Assembly (NCBI GenBank): GCA_012960465.1 | Contig: DUBF01000215.1 | Span: 1-47,440, forward strand | Direction of reading: 5' to 3' | From: Rhodospirillales bacterium | GTDB taxonomy: Bacteria > Pseudomonadota > Alphaproteobacteria > Rhodospirillales > UBA2165 | DNA length: 47,440 nucleotides | Part shown: in pieces, positions 7,615-19,365 of the stretch | Position numbering within the stretch: the stretch's first letter is position 1 | How the letters are laid out: each line of letters starts with the position of its first letter | The notes under the pieces: model-generated | Told to the model about the DNA's origin: nothing | Databases searched by the model: none | What the model saw: the letters and a program-made list of their open reading frames with translations, nothing else | Made by a program: the position numbers and the translations under genes

Positions 7615-8571
7615 TTAAGCTCTTGGATGTGATTCTTGGAATACTTGGATGAGATGCGTTAGGTCAACATCGGTATAACGTTGGGTCGTTGAGAGGGATT
7701 CGTGACCAAGTAATTCCTGAATTGTACGAAGGTCGCCACCGCGGGCCAGTAAATGAGTGGCAAAACTATGGCGAAGTGCGTGTGGTGTTGCTGTAACCGG
7801 AAGTCCGAGAGCCATTCGTAATTTTCTAACTTGGCGTTGAATGACACCGGCATTGAGTCGTCCCCCTTGAGCCCCAATAAAAAGTGGTCCCTTTTCATGT
7901 AAATTGCTTGGGCATATACTTATGTAGTAATTGATTGAATTGATCACTATCGGTAGAATTGGAACGACACGTTGTTTTTTACCTTTGCCATTTATAATAA
8001 TAATATTATCCGATGGTAGGTCTTCAACATTCAAATTTAAGGCCTCGCTTATTCTTAGACCGCAACCATAAAGTAGGACTAGGATAGCTAAATCTCGGGC
8101 AGAAATCCAGGGTGTGGGATGTAATTTTCCAATCATATCAATTGCTTTTTTAGCCTCTGGTTGGGAGAGGGGCTTTGGAATAGAACGCGGGAGTTTTGGT
8201 GTTTTAACTGCTTTGATTGCGGCATTATGTGCAATTTCATTGCGATCTAAATACTTATAAAAACTCCTTATAGTTGATATCGCTCGTGCAGTTGAAGCAT
8301 GGGACAGTCCAATATTGTGACGCATTGCGAGATAGCTTCTAAAATCAGCAATGGTAAGTCCATCGATCTCATTTAATCCAGGTGGAAATCCCAGATGGTT
8401 AGTTAAATAAGAAAAAAAGGCCGAAATATCTCTGCTATAGGCATCTAGAGTATGATTTGAACAGTTACGCTCAATCAACATCCAGCAATTCCATTCTTCA
8501 ATTACTTTGCGTACGGTGGGTTCTGCGCTATAGTTTATTGATTCTTTTGAGTTTATTTGTTGGCTAACCAT
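7615..8571 (-). CDS. xerC: Tyrosine recombinase XerC
   Basis: One of the two site-specific recombinases that resolve chromosome dimers at dif. The 318-residue protein has an N-terminal SAM-like core-binding domain (about 20-115) and a catalytic domain with the complete tyrosine-recombinase set: Arg173 (LLYGCGLRISEALNL), Lys197 region, His264 and Arg267 (HALRHSFATHLL), His290 (LLGHESLSTTQRYT) and nucleophile Tyr299. It overlaps the DUF484 gene by 19 bases, so the two are translationally coupled. The neighbour, not the sequence itself, favours XerC over XerD. Confidence 0.92.
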   Translation of the reverse strand: MVSQQINSKESINYSAEPTVRKVIEEWNCWMLIERNCSNHTLDAYSRDISAFFSYLTNHLGFPPGLNEIDGLTIADFRSYLAMRHNIGLSHASTARAISTIRSFYKYLDRNEIAHNAAIKAVKTPKLPRSIPKPLSQPEAKKAIDMIGKLHPTPWISARDLAILVLLYGCGLRISEALNLNVEDLPSDNIIIINGKGKKQRVVPILPIVINSINYYISICPSNLHEKGPLFIGAQGGRLNAGVIQRQVRKLRMALGLPVTATPHALRHSFATHLLARGGDLRTIQELLGHESLSTTQRYTDVDLTHLIQVFQESHPRA

Positions 8572-9263
8572 CTGTGTAATGTTAACTCCAGCACTCGGGT
8601 TAAGAAAATTAATAAATCAGTTCCTTGGCCGCCATGGAACGCTCCTCGATTCCGAGATCCAAGTGCAAGTAAACCATTAGGGATCCCGAAGCCGGGTTGC
8701 AATCTGCCAAGTGCTGCTGATTTGACAAGACCTGCAGCTTCACCAAAGACAGCGCCATCGTCTTTGGTATGCTCAATCAATTGTACAAACTCATTAACAC
8801 CGCCAAGGACTTTATTGACGGTTCCGGGCGAAATCCAGCGGACATTCGTTTTATCAAGGTATTGGAAATTTTCTTCTCCAGTTTCTAGGCAAAGTGATGT
8901 AGCATCGATGTCCAGTAACAATGGCAGGTCAAAAAAAACTACATGAATGAGCCGTTCAAGATCGTTAGCACCTAGAATAGCAATTACGGCTGCGTGGGTG
9001 CGGGTTTGGATCATCATGTTTGAGCGGGTTGTTGAAATCAGTAAATTAGTAGCATCTTTCAGATCGGTTGATTCATCTCGCATTCGATCCAGCATCGAAG
9101 TTTGTATATCGACAACATTTCCACCAACACCACCTTCCCATCTAGAAGGTGGAGCTAAGATATTTAGTAAGTCTGGATGCTCTATTAGAAAATCTGGATT
9201 TTCACGCAGATAATCCGAAACCTGTAACCCGTCAACTTTAATCTTTCCAGACTTTCTGATCAT
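8553..9263 (-). CDS. DUF484 family protein
   Basis: A 236-residue cytoplasmic protein of the DUF484 family, which has a GAF-like fold and unknown function. Family features are DYLRENPDFLIEHPDLL (about 18-34) followed by a PP-x-R-x-GG segment and VVDIQ with MLDRMRDE, and a C-terminal GSRNRGAFHGGQGTDLL. Genes of this family regularly lie next to xerC in proteobacteria, as here, with a 19-base overlap. That suggests a link with chromosome dimer resolution, but it is association only. It follows the transaldolase-like gene after 31 bases. Confidence 0.88.
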   Translation of the reverse strand: MIRKSGKIKVDGLQVSDYLRENPDFLIEHPDLLNILAPPSRWEGGVGGNVVDIQTSMLDRMRDESTDLKDATNLLISTTRSNMMIQTRTHAAVIAILGANDLERLIHVVFFDLPLLLDIDATSLCLETGEENFQYLDKTNVRWISPGTVNKVLGGVNEFVQLIEHTKDDGAVFGEAAGLVKSAALGRLQPGFGIPNGLLALGSRNRGAFHGGQGTDLLIFLTRVLELTLHRWLANK

Positions 9264-9294
9264 ATTTTATCCCCTTTGTGCTCTGCTTAATAGC

Positions 9295-9951
9295 TTAAAG
9301 TATACTTTGACCTGTGCTGGTCCAATCTTTTAAGAATGATTCTAACCCTTTATCCGTTAACGGATGGTTATAAAGTTGACGTAGTGCGGATGGTGGGATG
9401 GTGACGATATCTGCACCTAAGCTGGCAGCATCGACAACATGTTTCGGAGATCTTATCGAGGCAACGAGCACCTGGGTAGTAAATGTTGGGTAATTAGCAT
9501 AAATTTTGCATATGTCTGAAATTAATTCCATACCATCCAACCCAATATCATCGAGCCGGCCGACAAATGGGGAAATAAAGGACGCCCCTACCTTGGCGGC
9601 TAAAATGGCTTGGGCTGCGGAAAAGCAAAGCGTTACATTTATCATTGTTCCTTCATCAGAGAGTACTTTGCAGGTTTTAAGGCCATCGATAGTAAGAGGT
9701 ACCTTGATCACCACATTCTTGGCAATTTTAGCCAGTTTGTGACCTTCTTTGATCATTGTTGGCGCATCGGTTGCGGCCACTTCGGCACTAACAGGACCAT
9801 CAATGAAGGAACAAATTTCTTCAATAACATCTACGAATTCTCGTCCTGATTTAGCAATTAGTGAGGGATTAGTGGTTACTCCATCAATCATACCGGTTTC
9901 GGCTAAATCGCGGATTTCGTTAACATCAGCTGTATCAATAAAGAATTTCAT
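9295..9951 (-). CDS. fsa: Transaldolase of the small TalC/FSA type
   Basis: A 218-residue aldolase of the compact transaldolase/fructose-6-phosphate aldolase subfamily, forming a Schiff base with a sugar in central carbon metabolism. Visible marks are [12 protein letters not shown] at the start (Asp6), [13 protein letters not shown] (24-36), the lysine nucleophile Lys83 in NVVIKVPLT, and the late [20 protein letters not shown] with [10 protein letters not shown]. Size and motifs cannot separate transaldolase from fructose-6-phosphate aldolase activity; the genomic context (divergent from priA, upstream of DUF484-xerC) is the one usually annotated as transaldolase in Alphaproteobacteria. A GGAGTG ribosome site precedes the start. 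Confidence 0.88.
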   Translation of the reverse strand: MKFFIDTADVNEIRDLAETGMIDGVTTNPSLIAKSGREFVDVIEEICSFIDGPVSAEVAATDAPTMIKEGHKLAKIAKNVVIKVPLTIDGLKTCKVLSDEGTMINVTLCFSAAQAILAAKVGASFISPFVGRLDDIGLDGMELISDICKIYANYPTFTTQVLVASIRSPKHVVDAASLGADIVTIPPSALRQLYNHPLTDKGLESFLKDWTSTGQSIL

Positions 9952-10018
9952 AAGATATTATTTCACTCCTTAAATTTCGAATATTGTTCTTTGAAGAATT
10001 GTAGCTACAGTGTACCTG

Positions 10019-12235
10019 ATGACTAGTTCCAGTTCCACCTCGATTGATCTTAGCCATACGTTAGAACGCGTAAACGTTTTGCTTCCTTTGCCTTTTGGTC
10101 ACGCTTATACATATGCAGTACCGAACAATTTATTGACTGAATACCCTTTGAAAAATGGAGACTTTGTCTCTGTGCCATTAGGCTCTAGAGAAGTGTATGG
10201 AGTGGTATGGGGCGGTAAGGTGAGTGATGTGGCACCTGAGAAAATTAAATTTATAATATCAAAGATTAATACACCGCCGATGCCCGAAAGTACGCGGCGA
10301 TTCGCTGAATGGGTGTCCAGGTATAATATGGCTTCTCTTGGTTCAGTATTGAAAATGTTGATGAGTGTTCCAGATGCACTAAAGCCACCAAGACAAATTA
10401 TAGCTTATTCTCTTCACACTAAAATGCCAGAAATAAAAATGACGCCGGCCCGGCTTAAGATCGTTGAAGTACTAAAGGGCCGCGATCCTTTATCGGCAAA
10501 AGCCATTAGTGAATTATCTGACGTTAGCCAAAGCGTTGTTAAAGGTTTGTTCAAAATAGGTGCACTGCGCAGGGTCAATTTACCTTTCCAATCCATATTT
10601 GAGACGCCTAATTGGGAATCCCCAGGCCCGACATTAAACGATGAACAAGCGTTGGCGGCCCAAAAGATCAGAGCGGATGTAAAAAAAGCTCAATTTACCG
10701 TGAATGTTTTAGAAGGTGTACCCGGCTCGGGTAAAACTGAAGTTTATCTTGAAGCCATATGTGAAGCCTTGTCTCAAGGTAAGCAGGCCTTAGTTTTATT
10801 ACCTGAAATAGCTTTAGGAGCCCAATGGTTTGAGCGCTTTGAAAACCGCTTCGGGTGTGCGCCTGCACAGTGGCACTCAGATTTAACTCAAGCAAAGCGT
10901 AGAATAACCTGGCGGGCGGTAGCGACGGGTGCGGCTAAAGTTGTTGTTGGCGCGCGATCGGCTTTGTTCCTTCCTTACCAAAACCTTGGAGTTATAATAA
11001 TTGACGAAGAACATGACCAATCCTTCAAACAAGAAGATGGTGTAATTTATAATGCCCGAGATATGGCTGTAGTTCTTGCGAATCTCAGTAAAATTCCAAT
11101 TACTTTAGTTTCCGCGACGCCGTCGCTTGAAAGTTTGCAAAATGTTGCTCAAGGACGCTATAAGCACTTCAATCTAACGGATCGTTACGGTGGTGCGCAA
11201 TTACCGGATATATCCATTATTGATATGCGTGAAGATAGGCCTGATCCTGGCAAATGGCTATCACCAAAACTCATCGAAGCGTTAAGGGTAACCTTTGATG
11301 CCGATGAACAAGCGCTGTTGTTTTTAAACCGGCGCGGTTACGCGCCTTTGACGCTCTGCAAAGGCTGTGGACACCGTTTTCAGTGTCCGCAATGTACTGC
11401 TTGGCTGGTTGAACATCGCTTTATTGGTCGTTTACTGTGCCATCATTGTGGTTATCAGGTTACTCCACCCCAAAAATGCCCGAGTTGTGATAAAGAAGAT
11501 CAGCTTTTTGCCTGTGGGCCAGGCGTTGAGCGCATAGCCGAGGAATTTATGGAACTTTTCCCAGAAATACGGGCCGAAGTTGCTGTAAGTGACAACCTTC
11601 ATACTCCAGGTCAAGCTCAGAATTTGGTTCATCGAATGGAAAACCGAGAGATAGATTTGGTTATAGGCACACAGATTGTGGCTAAGGGTTACCACTTTCC
11701 ATATCTTACATTAGTGGGTGTTATAGATGCCGATGTTGGGCTTACGGGTGGTGATATCCGCGCACTTGAGCGAACTTATCAATTGCTTTATCAAGTATCC
11801 GGACGTGCTGGACGAGGTGATCGTCCCGGTCGAGTGTTGGTCCAGACCTACGATCCAGAGAATGCCGTTATGCAGGCCCTTAAGAACGCAGATCACAAGA
11901 ATTTTATTCAAACGATGACCCGTGATCGAGAACGACACCATATGCCACCGTTTGGTCGTTTGGCAGGAGTTATAATTTCTGGCAAGGATGAACATGCTGT
12001 TGATCAAGGTGCTCTTAATTTAGCTCGCACGGCACCACATGATCATGGTATTATGACGCTTGGGCCAGCACCCGCACCTCTTGCTTTATTGCGGGGTCAA
12101 CATCGCCGTCGTTTTCTCGTTAAGGCTAACAAAGAGGTAAATATCCAGGCGCGTATACGTTCTTGGCTAAAAGCGACAGTGATACCGCGGAAAGTGCGAG
12201 TGCAACTGGATATTGATCCCTATAGTTTTTTGTAG
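10019..12235 (+). CDS. priA: Primosomal protein N', replication restart helicase
   Basis: PriA recognises abandoned replication forks and reloads the replisome. From the ATG at 10019 the protein has 738 residues: an N-terminal 3'-DNA-binding domain with VLLPLPFGHAYTYAVP, Walker A GVPGSGKTEVY (234-244), DEEH box (329-332), the SATPS motif III, and a zinc-binding insert with eight cysteines between about 447 and 490 (CKGCGHRFQCPQC, CHHCG, CPSC). The helicase C-terminal motif VSGRAGRGDRPGRVLVQTY is intact. A GTG nine bases earlier is a possible alternative start; neither has a clear ribosome site. It is divergent from the transaldolase gene, 58 bases away, and followed by a terminator. Confidence 0.96.
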   Translation: MTSSSSTSIDLSHTLERVNVLLPLPFGHAYTYAVPNNLLTEYPLKNGDFVSVPLGSREVYGVVWGGKVSDVAPEKIKFIISKINTPPMPESTRRFAEWVSRYNMASLGSVLKMLMSVPDALKPPRQIIAYSLHTKMPEIKMTPARLKIVEVLKGRDPLSAKAISELSDVSQSVVKGLFKIGALRRVNLPFQSIFETPNWESPGPTLNDEQALAAQKIRADVKKAQFTVNVLEGVPGSGKTEVYLEAICEALSQGKQALVLLPEIALGAQWFERFENRFGCAPAQWHSDLTQAKRRITWRAVATGAAKVVVGARSALFLPYQNLGVIIIDEEHDQSFKQEDGVIYNARDMAVVLANLSKIPITLVSATPSLESLQNVAQGRYKHFNLTDRYGGAQLPDISIIDMREDRPDPGKWLSPKLIEALRVTFDADEQALLFLNRRGYAPLTLCKGCGHRFQCPQCTAWLVEHRFIGRLLCHHCGYQVTPPQKCPSCDKEDQLFACGPGVERIAEEFMELFPEIRAEVAVSDNLHTPGQAQNLVHRMENREIDLVIGTQIVAKGYHFPYLTLVGVIDADVGLTGGDIRALERTYQLLYQVSGRAGRGDRPGRVLVQTYDPENAVMQALKNADHKNFIQTMTRDRERHHMPPFGRLAGVIISGKDEHAVDQGALNLARTAPHDHGIMTLGPAPAPLALLRGQHRRRFLVKANKEVNIQARIRSWLKATVIPRKVRVQLDIDPYSFL

Positions 12236-12239
12236 CTGT

Positions 12240-12259
12240 AGCAAAACTATTTTGCTTTT
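12240..12259 (+). terminator. Intrinsic terminator after priA
   Basis: AGCAAAA pairs with TTTTGCT around a three-base loop and is followed by TTT, starting five bases after the priA stop. The stem is AT-rich, so strength is uncertain, but the position separates priA from the ATP synthase operon. Confidence 0.55.
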
Positions 12260-12491
12260 AACCCATTGAAATTAGGTGTAGATTTTGGTGCATTTGCGGC
12301 CAATTTTTGGCGTCTTGCGGTCTCGGAATGAGTATGGTAGACAACGGTCGCTCTCTGCTAAGTTCACCGCAAATTGGTTACTTTAAAATTTTGTTGGTGG
12401 ATCTTTCTTTGGAAGTATTTTTTTGTACGAGTTCCCATATTGCTTAGGGTGCATACTGAATCTTAAGAAAAAAAGTTGAGGAAAAGCTTAA

Positions 12492-13064
12492 GTGCCTTCA
12501 GAAATTACAGCAGTTGAAACGGATGTTAATGGATTATCGGGTCGTTACGCTACCGCGTTATTTGATTTGGCTAAAGATGCTTCCGCTCTAGATCAAGTCG
12601 CGGATGATTTGCGACAAATTGAAGAAATAACCGCTGTAAGCGATGATCTTAAACGGATGATACGATCTCCCGTGATTTCACGTGCCAACCAATCCTCTGC
12701 TTTGCGGGCAATTCTTGAGAAGGTTGGAGCCTCATTATTAACCCTAAATTTTGTAGGGGTGGTTGCTTCTAATCGCCGCCTATTTGTGCTTGCAGAGATA
12801 ATTAAAGATTATTTAAAAATACTTTCAGTAAGGCGCGGTGAAATGACGGCCGATGTGTCGTCTGCAAAAGCTCTGTCAGAAAGCCAGAAAGCTGAATTAG
12901 TGACTGCTTTGCAGAGCTCCGTTAATGGAAAAATATCTTTAAATTTGAAGGTTGATCCGGACCTACTTGGTGGTCTGGTTGTTAAAATTGGTTCACGTAT
13001 GGTTGACTCGTCTCTTCAAACTAAATTGCAACAATTAAAACTCGCCATGAGAGGTGTTGGATAA
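12492..13064 (+). CDS. atpH: ATP synthase F1 subunit delta
   Basis: The delta subunit (OSCP) sits on top of F1 and joins it to the peripheral stalk. The 190-residue protein shows the family start [20 protein letters not shown] (about 14-33) and the C-terminal [21 protein letters not shown] segment. The start codon is GTG, supported by GAGGA nine bases upstream; an ATG alternative is not seen nearby. It opens an atpHAGDC operon that has no F0 genes, the split typical of Alphaproteobacteria. Its stop overlaps the atpA start by one base. Confidence 0.95.
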   Translation: MPSEITAVETDVNGLSGRYATALFDLAKDASALDQVADDLRQIEEITAVSDDLKRMIRSPVISRANQSSALRAILEKVGASLLTLNFVGVVASNRRLFVLAEIIKDYLKILSVRRGEMTADVSSAKALSESQKAELVTALQSSVNGKISLNLKVDPDLLGGLVVKIGSRMVDSSLQTKLQQLKLAMRGVG

Positions 13065-14596
13065 TGGAAATCCGGGCTGCGGAGATATCCGCAATACTCA
13101 AAGAACAAATTCAAAATTTTGGTACAGAGGCAGAAGTCGCAGAGGTTGGACAGGTACTGTCCGTTGGTGATGGTATAGCTCGTGTTTATGGTTTGGATAA
13201 AGTCCAGGCAGGTGAAATGGTAGAATTCCCAGGCGGTATTAGGGGTATGACCCTTAACCTAGAGGAAGACAACGTTGGCGTTGTTATTTTTGGTGATGAT
13301 AGGACTATTAAAGAGGGTGATACTGTAAAGCGTACAGGTGACATTGTTGATGTGCCTGTTGGTAAAGAGCTTCTTGGTCGCGTAGTTGATGCGTTGGGTA
13401 ATCCTATAGACGGCAAGGGCTCAATAGAATCTTCTGAGCGTGGTCTTATTGAGGTTAAGGCACCCGGCATTATTCCTCGAAAATCTGTCCATGAACCTAT
13501 GCAAACAGGTTTGAAAGCAGTTGATAGTTTAATTCCAGTTGGCCGTGGTCAGCGCGAATTAATTATTGGCGATCGTCAAACGGGTAAAACAGCTATTATA
13601 ATTGATACAATATTGAATCAGAAGAAAGTTAACGATGCAGCAAAAGATGATTCGGATAAACTTTTTTGTATCTATGTTGCAGTTGGTCAAAAACGTTCAT
13701 CAGTTGCCCAATTAGTCAAAGTACTTGAAGAACATGGTGCAATGGATTACTCGATTATTGTTGCGGCGACGGCTTCTGAGCCTGCCCCGATGCAGTTTTT
13801 AGCACCATATGCTGGTTGTACCATGGGAGAGTTTTTCCGGGATAAAGGTATGCATGCCGTCATATTTTATGACGATTTAACAAAACAAGCTGTTTCATAC
13901 CGTCAAATGTCCCTGCTGCTTCGTCGGCCTCCCGGACGCGAAGCATATCCTGGGGATGTGTTTTATCTCCATTCTCGTTTGCTTGAGCGCGCAGCAAAAA
14001 TGAGTGATAAAATGGGTGCGGGTTCTTTGACTGCATTACCGGTGATTGAAACTCAAGGTAATGACGTATCGGCATACATTCCTACTAATGTTATTTCAAT
14101 TACCGATGGTCAAATTTTCCTCGAAACAGATTTATTTTATAAAGGTATTCGACCAGCGGTTAACGTTGGTTTATCTGTTTCTCGTGTGGGCTCTGCGGCT
14201 CAAGTGAAAGCTATGAAGCAGGTCGCGGGATCTATTAAGCTAGAATTGGCACAATACCGTGAAATGGAAGCCTTTGCCCAATTTGCTTCTGATTTGGACG
14301 CCTCTACCCAACAATTGCTTGCTCGTGGTGCACGTCTTACTGAAGTTTTGAAACAAGGTCAATTTACACCTTATGCCATGGAGGAACAGGTTATCTCATT
14401 ATTTGCTGGTGTGCGGGGTTTCCTCGATACTATTGAAATAAAGGATATCGTCCGTTTTGAGCAGGCCCTTTTGAGTAGTATACGTGAAAAAGGCGCTGAT
14501 ATATTGGCAGCTATCCGTGATGAAGAAGCAATTTCTGATGAAACCGATGAAAAGCTTAAAACTTTCATAGGTGATTTTGTCAATTCGTTTGCGTAA
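13064..14596 (+). CDS. atpA: ATP synthase F1 subunit alpha
   Basis: The regulatory nucleotide-binding subunit of the F1 hexamer on the cytoplasmic side of the membrane. The 510-residue protein begins [16 protein letters not shown], as in alphaproteobacterial AtpA, and contains the beta-barrel domain, Walker A GDRQTGKT (169-176), the [15 protein letters not shown] region, and the [20 protein letters not shown] signature. Length and motifs are complete. It starts on the last base of the atpH stop codon, indicating tight translational coupling. Confidence 0.98.
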   Translation: MEIRAAEISAILKEQIQNFGTEAEVAEVGQVLSVGDGIARVYGLDKVQAGEMVEFPGGIRGMTLNLEEDNVGVVIFGDDRTIKEGDTVKRTGDIVDVPVGKELLGRVVDALGNPIDGKGSIESSERGLIEVKAPGIIPRKSVHEPMQTGLKAVDSLIPVGRGQRELIIGDRQTGKTAIIIDTILNQKKVNDAAKDDSDKLFCIYVAVGQKRSSVAQLVKVLEEHGAMDYSIIVAATASEPAPMQFLAPYAGCTMGEFFRDKGMHAVIFYDDLTKQAVSYRQMSLLLRRPPGREAYPGDVFYLHSRLLERAAKMSDKMGAGSLTALPVIETQGNDVSAYIPTNVISITDGQIFLETDLFYKGIRPAVNVGLSVSRVGSAAQVKAMKQVAGSIKLELAQYREMEAFAQFASDLDASTQQLLARGARLTEVLKQGQFTPYAMEEQVISLFAGVRGFLDTIEIKDIVRFEQALLSSIREKGADILAAIRDEEAISDETDEKLKTFIGDFVNSFA

Positions 14597-14630
14597 CGCT
14601 CGCTTAAATCGAGGATATTGGTAATAAGCC

Positions 14631-15536
14631 ATGCCTAATCTAAAAGAGTTAAAGAACCGAATAACAAGCGTGAAGTCTACGCAAAAGATAACTTCTGCTA
14701 TGAAAATGGTGGCTGCATCGAGGTTAAAACGGGCTCAAGAAGCGGCAGAAACTGCCCGACCCTATGCAGAAAGGATGGGGCGTATGATGACGTCAATTCT
14801 TGAAAACTCTGGAGCAATTATTGGTGGAAATAAGCTATTAAGCGGTACCGGATCAGAAGATGTTCATTTGATTGTGGTTGTGACATCGGACCGCGGACTT
14901 TGTGGCGGCTTTAATTCAAGTATCTCGCGTGAATCTCGACGCCATATTCGCGATCTCAAAGCCGAGAGCAAAAATGTAAAAATTCTATGTGTTGGTCGTA
15001 AGGGGCGTGATCAGCTTAAACTCGAATTTGGTGATGCTATCCTTGAGACCTATGAGGGGATAGGTAAGACAGGTATTAAATTTGACGAGGCTCAGGGGAT
15101 TTCTGGTAAAATTATTGAAATGTTTGATGCTGGTGAATTTGATATATGTACTATCATATATAATAGGTTTGTTTCTGTAATTTCCCAGGAAGTGACCTCA
15201 TCGCAGATTATTCCCGTTAGGCTGCCAGAAGACGATGTTGCTAAAGCGAAGAATGAAAGTTCGGGAGATGCGGACGTTACTGCATCCTTCGAGTTTGAAC
15301 CTTCCGAAGAAGAAATTCTGACTTATTTGTTACCTTCGAACTTGAATGTTCAAATTTTTCGTGCGCTTCTTGAAAGTTTAGCTTCCGAACACGGTGCTAG
15401 GATGTCTGCAATGGATAATGCAACGCGCAATGCTGGCGATATGATTGATGACCTGTCAATGATTTATAATAGATCGCGTCAGGCTAAAATTACTAGTGAA
15501 TTGATTGAAATTATTTCGGGCGCTGAAGCGCTCTAA
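14631..15536 (+). CDS. atpG: ATP synthase F1 subunit gamma
   Basis: The central rotor shaft that turns inside the alpha-beta hexamer. The 301-residue protein has the two long terminal helices of the family: MPNLKELKNRITSVKSTQKI with TSAMKMVAASRLKRAQ at the start, and the C-terminal SEHGARMSAMDNATRNAGDM segment. The central Rossmann-like part includes TSDRGLCGGFNSSI. It follows atpA after 34 bases with a GAGGATATT ribosome region. Confidence 0.97.
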   Translation: MPNLKELKNRITSVKSTQKITSAMKMVAASRLKRAQEAAETARPYAERMGRMMTSILENSGAIIGGNKLLSGTGSEDVHLIVVVTSDRGLCGGFNSSISRESRRHIRDLKAESKNVKILCVGRKGRDQLKLEFGDAILETYEGIGKTGIKFDEAQGISGKIIEMFDAGEFDICTIIYNRFVSVISQEVTSSQIIPVRLPEDDVAKAKNESSGDADVTASFEFEPSEEEILTYLLPSNLNVQIFRALLESLASEHGARMSAMDNATRNAGDMIDDLSMIYNRSRQAKITSELIEIISGAEAL

Positions 15537-15544
15537 CTCGATAG

Positions 15545-16978
<1,434 letters not shown>

Positions 16979-16980
16979 AA

Positions 16981-17400
16981 ATGGCTAATATAGCTAAAAC
17001 TAAGGTCGTATTTGAGCTTGTCACACCAACGGCGCTGGCCGTATCCGAAGATGTCGATATGGTTGTGGTCCCGGGTATTGAAGGTGACTTTGGTGTTCTG
17101 CCTGGCCATACACTGGTTTTGACGACAATCCGCCCGGGTGTGATTAGCATGTATATAGGTGACGAAATCACCAAATCACTTTTTGTTGAAGGAGGCTTTG
17201 CCGAAGCTAATCCTGAAGGCTGTACAGTTTTGGCAGAGGGTGTAACCGATATAGCCGAGATTTCTGCTGAAGATGCTCAAGCTCGTTTAGTAGCTGCTAG
17301 AGACGCTCTTGTTAATTCAGATGACACTACCGCAGATAACGAAGTCAAGGTTGCTGAAGCTATGGTAATAGCAGCGGGTGGTAACGCCACTCAGCATTAA
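16981..17400 (+). CDS. atpC: ATP synthase F1 subunit epsilon
   Basis: The epsilon subunit of the central stalk, which couples rotation and can inhibit ATP hydrolysis. The 139-residue protein has the N-terminal beta-sandwich (KVVFELVTPTALAVSEDVDM, then VVPGIEGDFGVLPGHTLVLT) and a short C-terminal part with EDAQARLVAARDAL; beyond about residue 120 it is low in conservation. It begins two bases after the atpD stop. No convincing terminator follows within the 208-base gap before the next gene. Confidence 0.95.
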   Translation: MANIAKTKVVFELVTPTALAVSEDVDMVVVPGIEGDFGVLPGHTLVLTTIRPGVISMYIGDEITKSLFVEGGFAEANPEGCTVLAEGVTDIAEISAEDAQARLVAARDALVNSDDTTADNEVKVAEAMVIAAGGNATQH

Positions 17401-17608
17401 TTTATTCAACTAGTAGTAGGTTATTTGTTTCAGCGAGTTCGTGTTTGATTTCACAAAATGTGCTGCGCAATAAGATTAAATTCCAAAAACCTAGAATTTT
17501 AATAATTGTCCTCCTCAAAGCTTTATAAATTCATTATGATTTACGCTGTTACCTGGGATTACGTTTGTCTATCGGGTTTCGTTTAATTTTTTATGAGGGA
17601 AGGAAGTT

Positions 17609-19258
17609 ATGAATGCTGCGGAGCTCGTAGCTGAAATTTTGAAACGTGAGGGCACTAAGTTTTTATCCTGCTATCCTCGTAATGCATTAATTGAGGCTGG
17701 AGCAAAAATAGGTATTAGGCCTATTTTATGCCGGCAAGAACGTGTTGGTGTTGGCATTGCCGATGGTTACACCCGGATAAAACGCGGCACCGTGAACGGT
17801 GTATTTGCGGCTCAAGCGGGCCCTGGTATTGAGAATGCATTTCCTGGTGTTGCGCAAGCTTTTGCCGAAAATGTCCCAATCTTAGTTTTGCCTGGTGGCG
17901 CGGGATTGGGGCGTCAGAATCAACACCCTACTTTTAGTGCTGTAGACGTATTTAGGCCAATTACAAAAATGGCGGCACGTGCTCATTCAGTCCAGGAGTT
18001 GCCGACACTTCTCCGTAAGGCCTATCACGCGATGAGAACAGGTAAGGGCGGCCCCGCTTTAATTGAAATTCCAGTCGAGGTTTGGGGTCAGGAGTTTAAG
18101 GGTCAGTTAGAATACGAGCCGGTTCAGCCTTTGAGGGTTGCGCCAGACCCCATTGCCGTAAAGCAAGCAGCGAAGATTTTGGTTGAAGCCAAACACCCTT
18201 TATTGTGGGCCGGTCAAGGAATTTTATACGCTGGTGCTAGCGACGCTCTTATTGAATTGGCGGAGCTTCTAGTGGCCCCAGTAATGACAACTAATCCAGG
18301 GAAAAGTTCATTTCCTGAGAACCATCCTTTAGCATTAGGCGCGAGCACGCGATCTCGCCCGCGTATGTTGGTCGAACAAATGGGTCTGGCGGACGTCGTT
18401 TGTGCGATTGGCTCTAGCCTAACTAAGACACCTTTTGGGCCTGGGATTCCGGCGGATAAGCGAGTTATACACGCAACCAATGATGCGGCTGATATTAATA
18501 AGGACTACCGTTCAGAAATTGGTCTGGTTGGTGATGCTGTTTTGGTGCTTGAAGGCTTAATTACGGAAATTCGTGCACTGACCGGTGGACCTGATGCTAC
18601 TAAGTTTAATATTTTAACTACTCAAATCGCGACTGTTAAAAAGAAATGGAAGGCTGATTGGAAGTCGCAATTCATCTCTGACGAGGCGCCGATAAATCAA
18701 TACCGTATTATTGGTGATCTGATGAGTGCGGTTGATCCTGGGGATGTAATTATCACCCATGATTCAGGGAGCCCCCGAGAGCAGCTGCTACCTTTTTGGG
18801 AGTCAACCAGTCCCGGCTCATACTTAGGCTGGGGTAAATCTACCCAGCTCGGTTACGGATTGGGTATTAATATTGGTGCCAAGCTGGCGGCACCGGATAA
18901 GTTGTGTATCAATATCATGGGTGACTCGGCGATCGGTATGACTGGTATGGATTTGGAAACCGCAGCCCGCTATGGTATTGGAATTCTTACCATTGTCTTT
19001 AACAATGGTGTTATGGCAGCAGAGCGAGATGTGTTGATTGAAGCTGATGAAAAGTATGGTGCAATGAAGGTAGGTGGTAATTATTCAGTTGTTGCTGAGG
19101 GCCTTGGTGTTGCATCGCTCCGAGTTGAGAAGCCTGATGACTTCCTGCCAGCTCTCGATGAAGCAAAAAAAATTACCGCCTCGGGCGCACCGTTCTTGAT
19201 CGAATGTATGGTCAAAGAGGGTTATGAATTTTCTCGTGATGCTCTCCCTGGATTATAA
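17609..19258 (+). CDS. Thiamine diphosphate-dependent enzyme, acetolactate-synthase-like
   Basis: A 549-residue ThDP enzyme of the acetolactate synthase/benzoylformate decarboxylase superfamily. The N-terminal PYR domain carries the cofactor-activating Glu44 in CRQERVGVGIADGYTR; a central domain follows (about 185-320); and the PP domain has the metal/ThDP motif GDSAIGMTGMDLETAARYG, from about residue 438, ending in FNN. Real acetolactate synthases have a small regulatory subunit gene next door; none is present, so this is more likely a decarboxylase or C-C bond enzyme acting on another 2-oxo acid. GGGAAGGAAG precedes the ATG. A class II aldolase gene follows on the same strand, suggesting a shared pathway. 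Substrate unknown. Confidence 0.8.
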   Translation: MNAAELVAEILKREGTKFLSCYPRNALIEAGAKIGIRPILCRQERVGVGIADGYTRIKRGTVNGVFAAQAGPGIENAFPGVAQAFAENVPILVLPGGAGLGRQNQHPTFSAVDVFRPITKMAARAHSVQELPTLLRKAYHAMRTGKGGPALIEIPVEVWGQEFKGQLEYEPVQPLRVAPDPIAVKQAAKILVEAKHPLLWAGQGILYAGASDALIELAELLVAPVMTTNPGKSSFPENHPLALGASTRSRPRMLVEQMGLADVVCAIGSSLTKTPFGPGIPADKRVIHATNDAADINKDYRSEIGLVGDAVLVLEGLITEIRALTGGPDATKFNILTTQIATVKKKWKADWKSQFISDEAPINQYRIIGDLMSAVDPGDVIITHDSGSPREQLLPFWESTSPGSYLGWGKSTQLGYGLGINIGAKLAAPDKLCINIMGDSAIGMTGMDLETAARYGIGILTIVFNNGVMAAERDVLIEADEKYGAMKVGGNYSVVAEGLGVASLRVEKPDDFLPALDEAKKITASGAPFLIECMVKEGYEFSRDALPGL

Positions 19259-19365
19259 AGAGGAGATAGATCTTGCTATATTTTTGAAGGAATTGACGAA
19301 ATTGATTAACTCTCAAACACGGTATTTTAAATTTAGGTTAGAACATAAATTGTGGGGAGTGGTAT

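Noticed and set aside
8557-9213. Plus-strand open frames opposite DUF484
   Set aside because: They are antisense shadows of a well-supported gene with no motifs of their own.
17401-17608. Possible terminator or small gene after atpC
   Set aside because: No stable hairpin with a T run and no protein-like frame could be found in this spacer.
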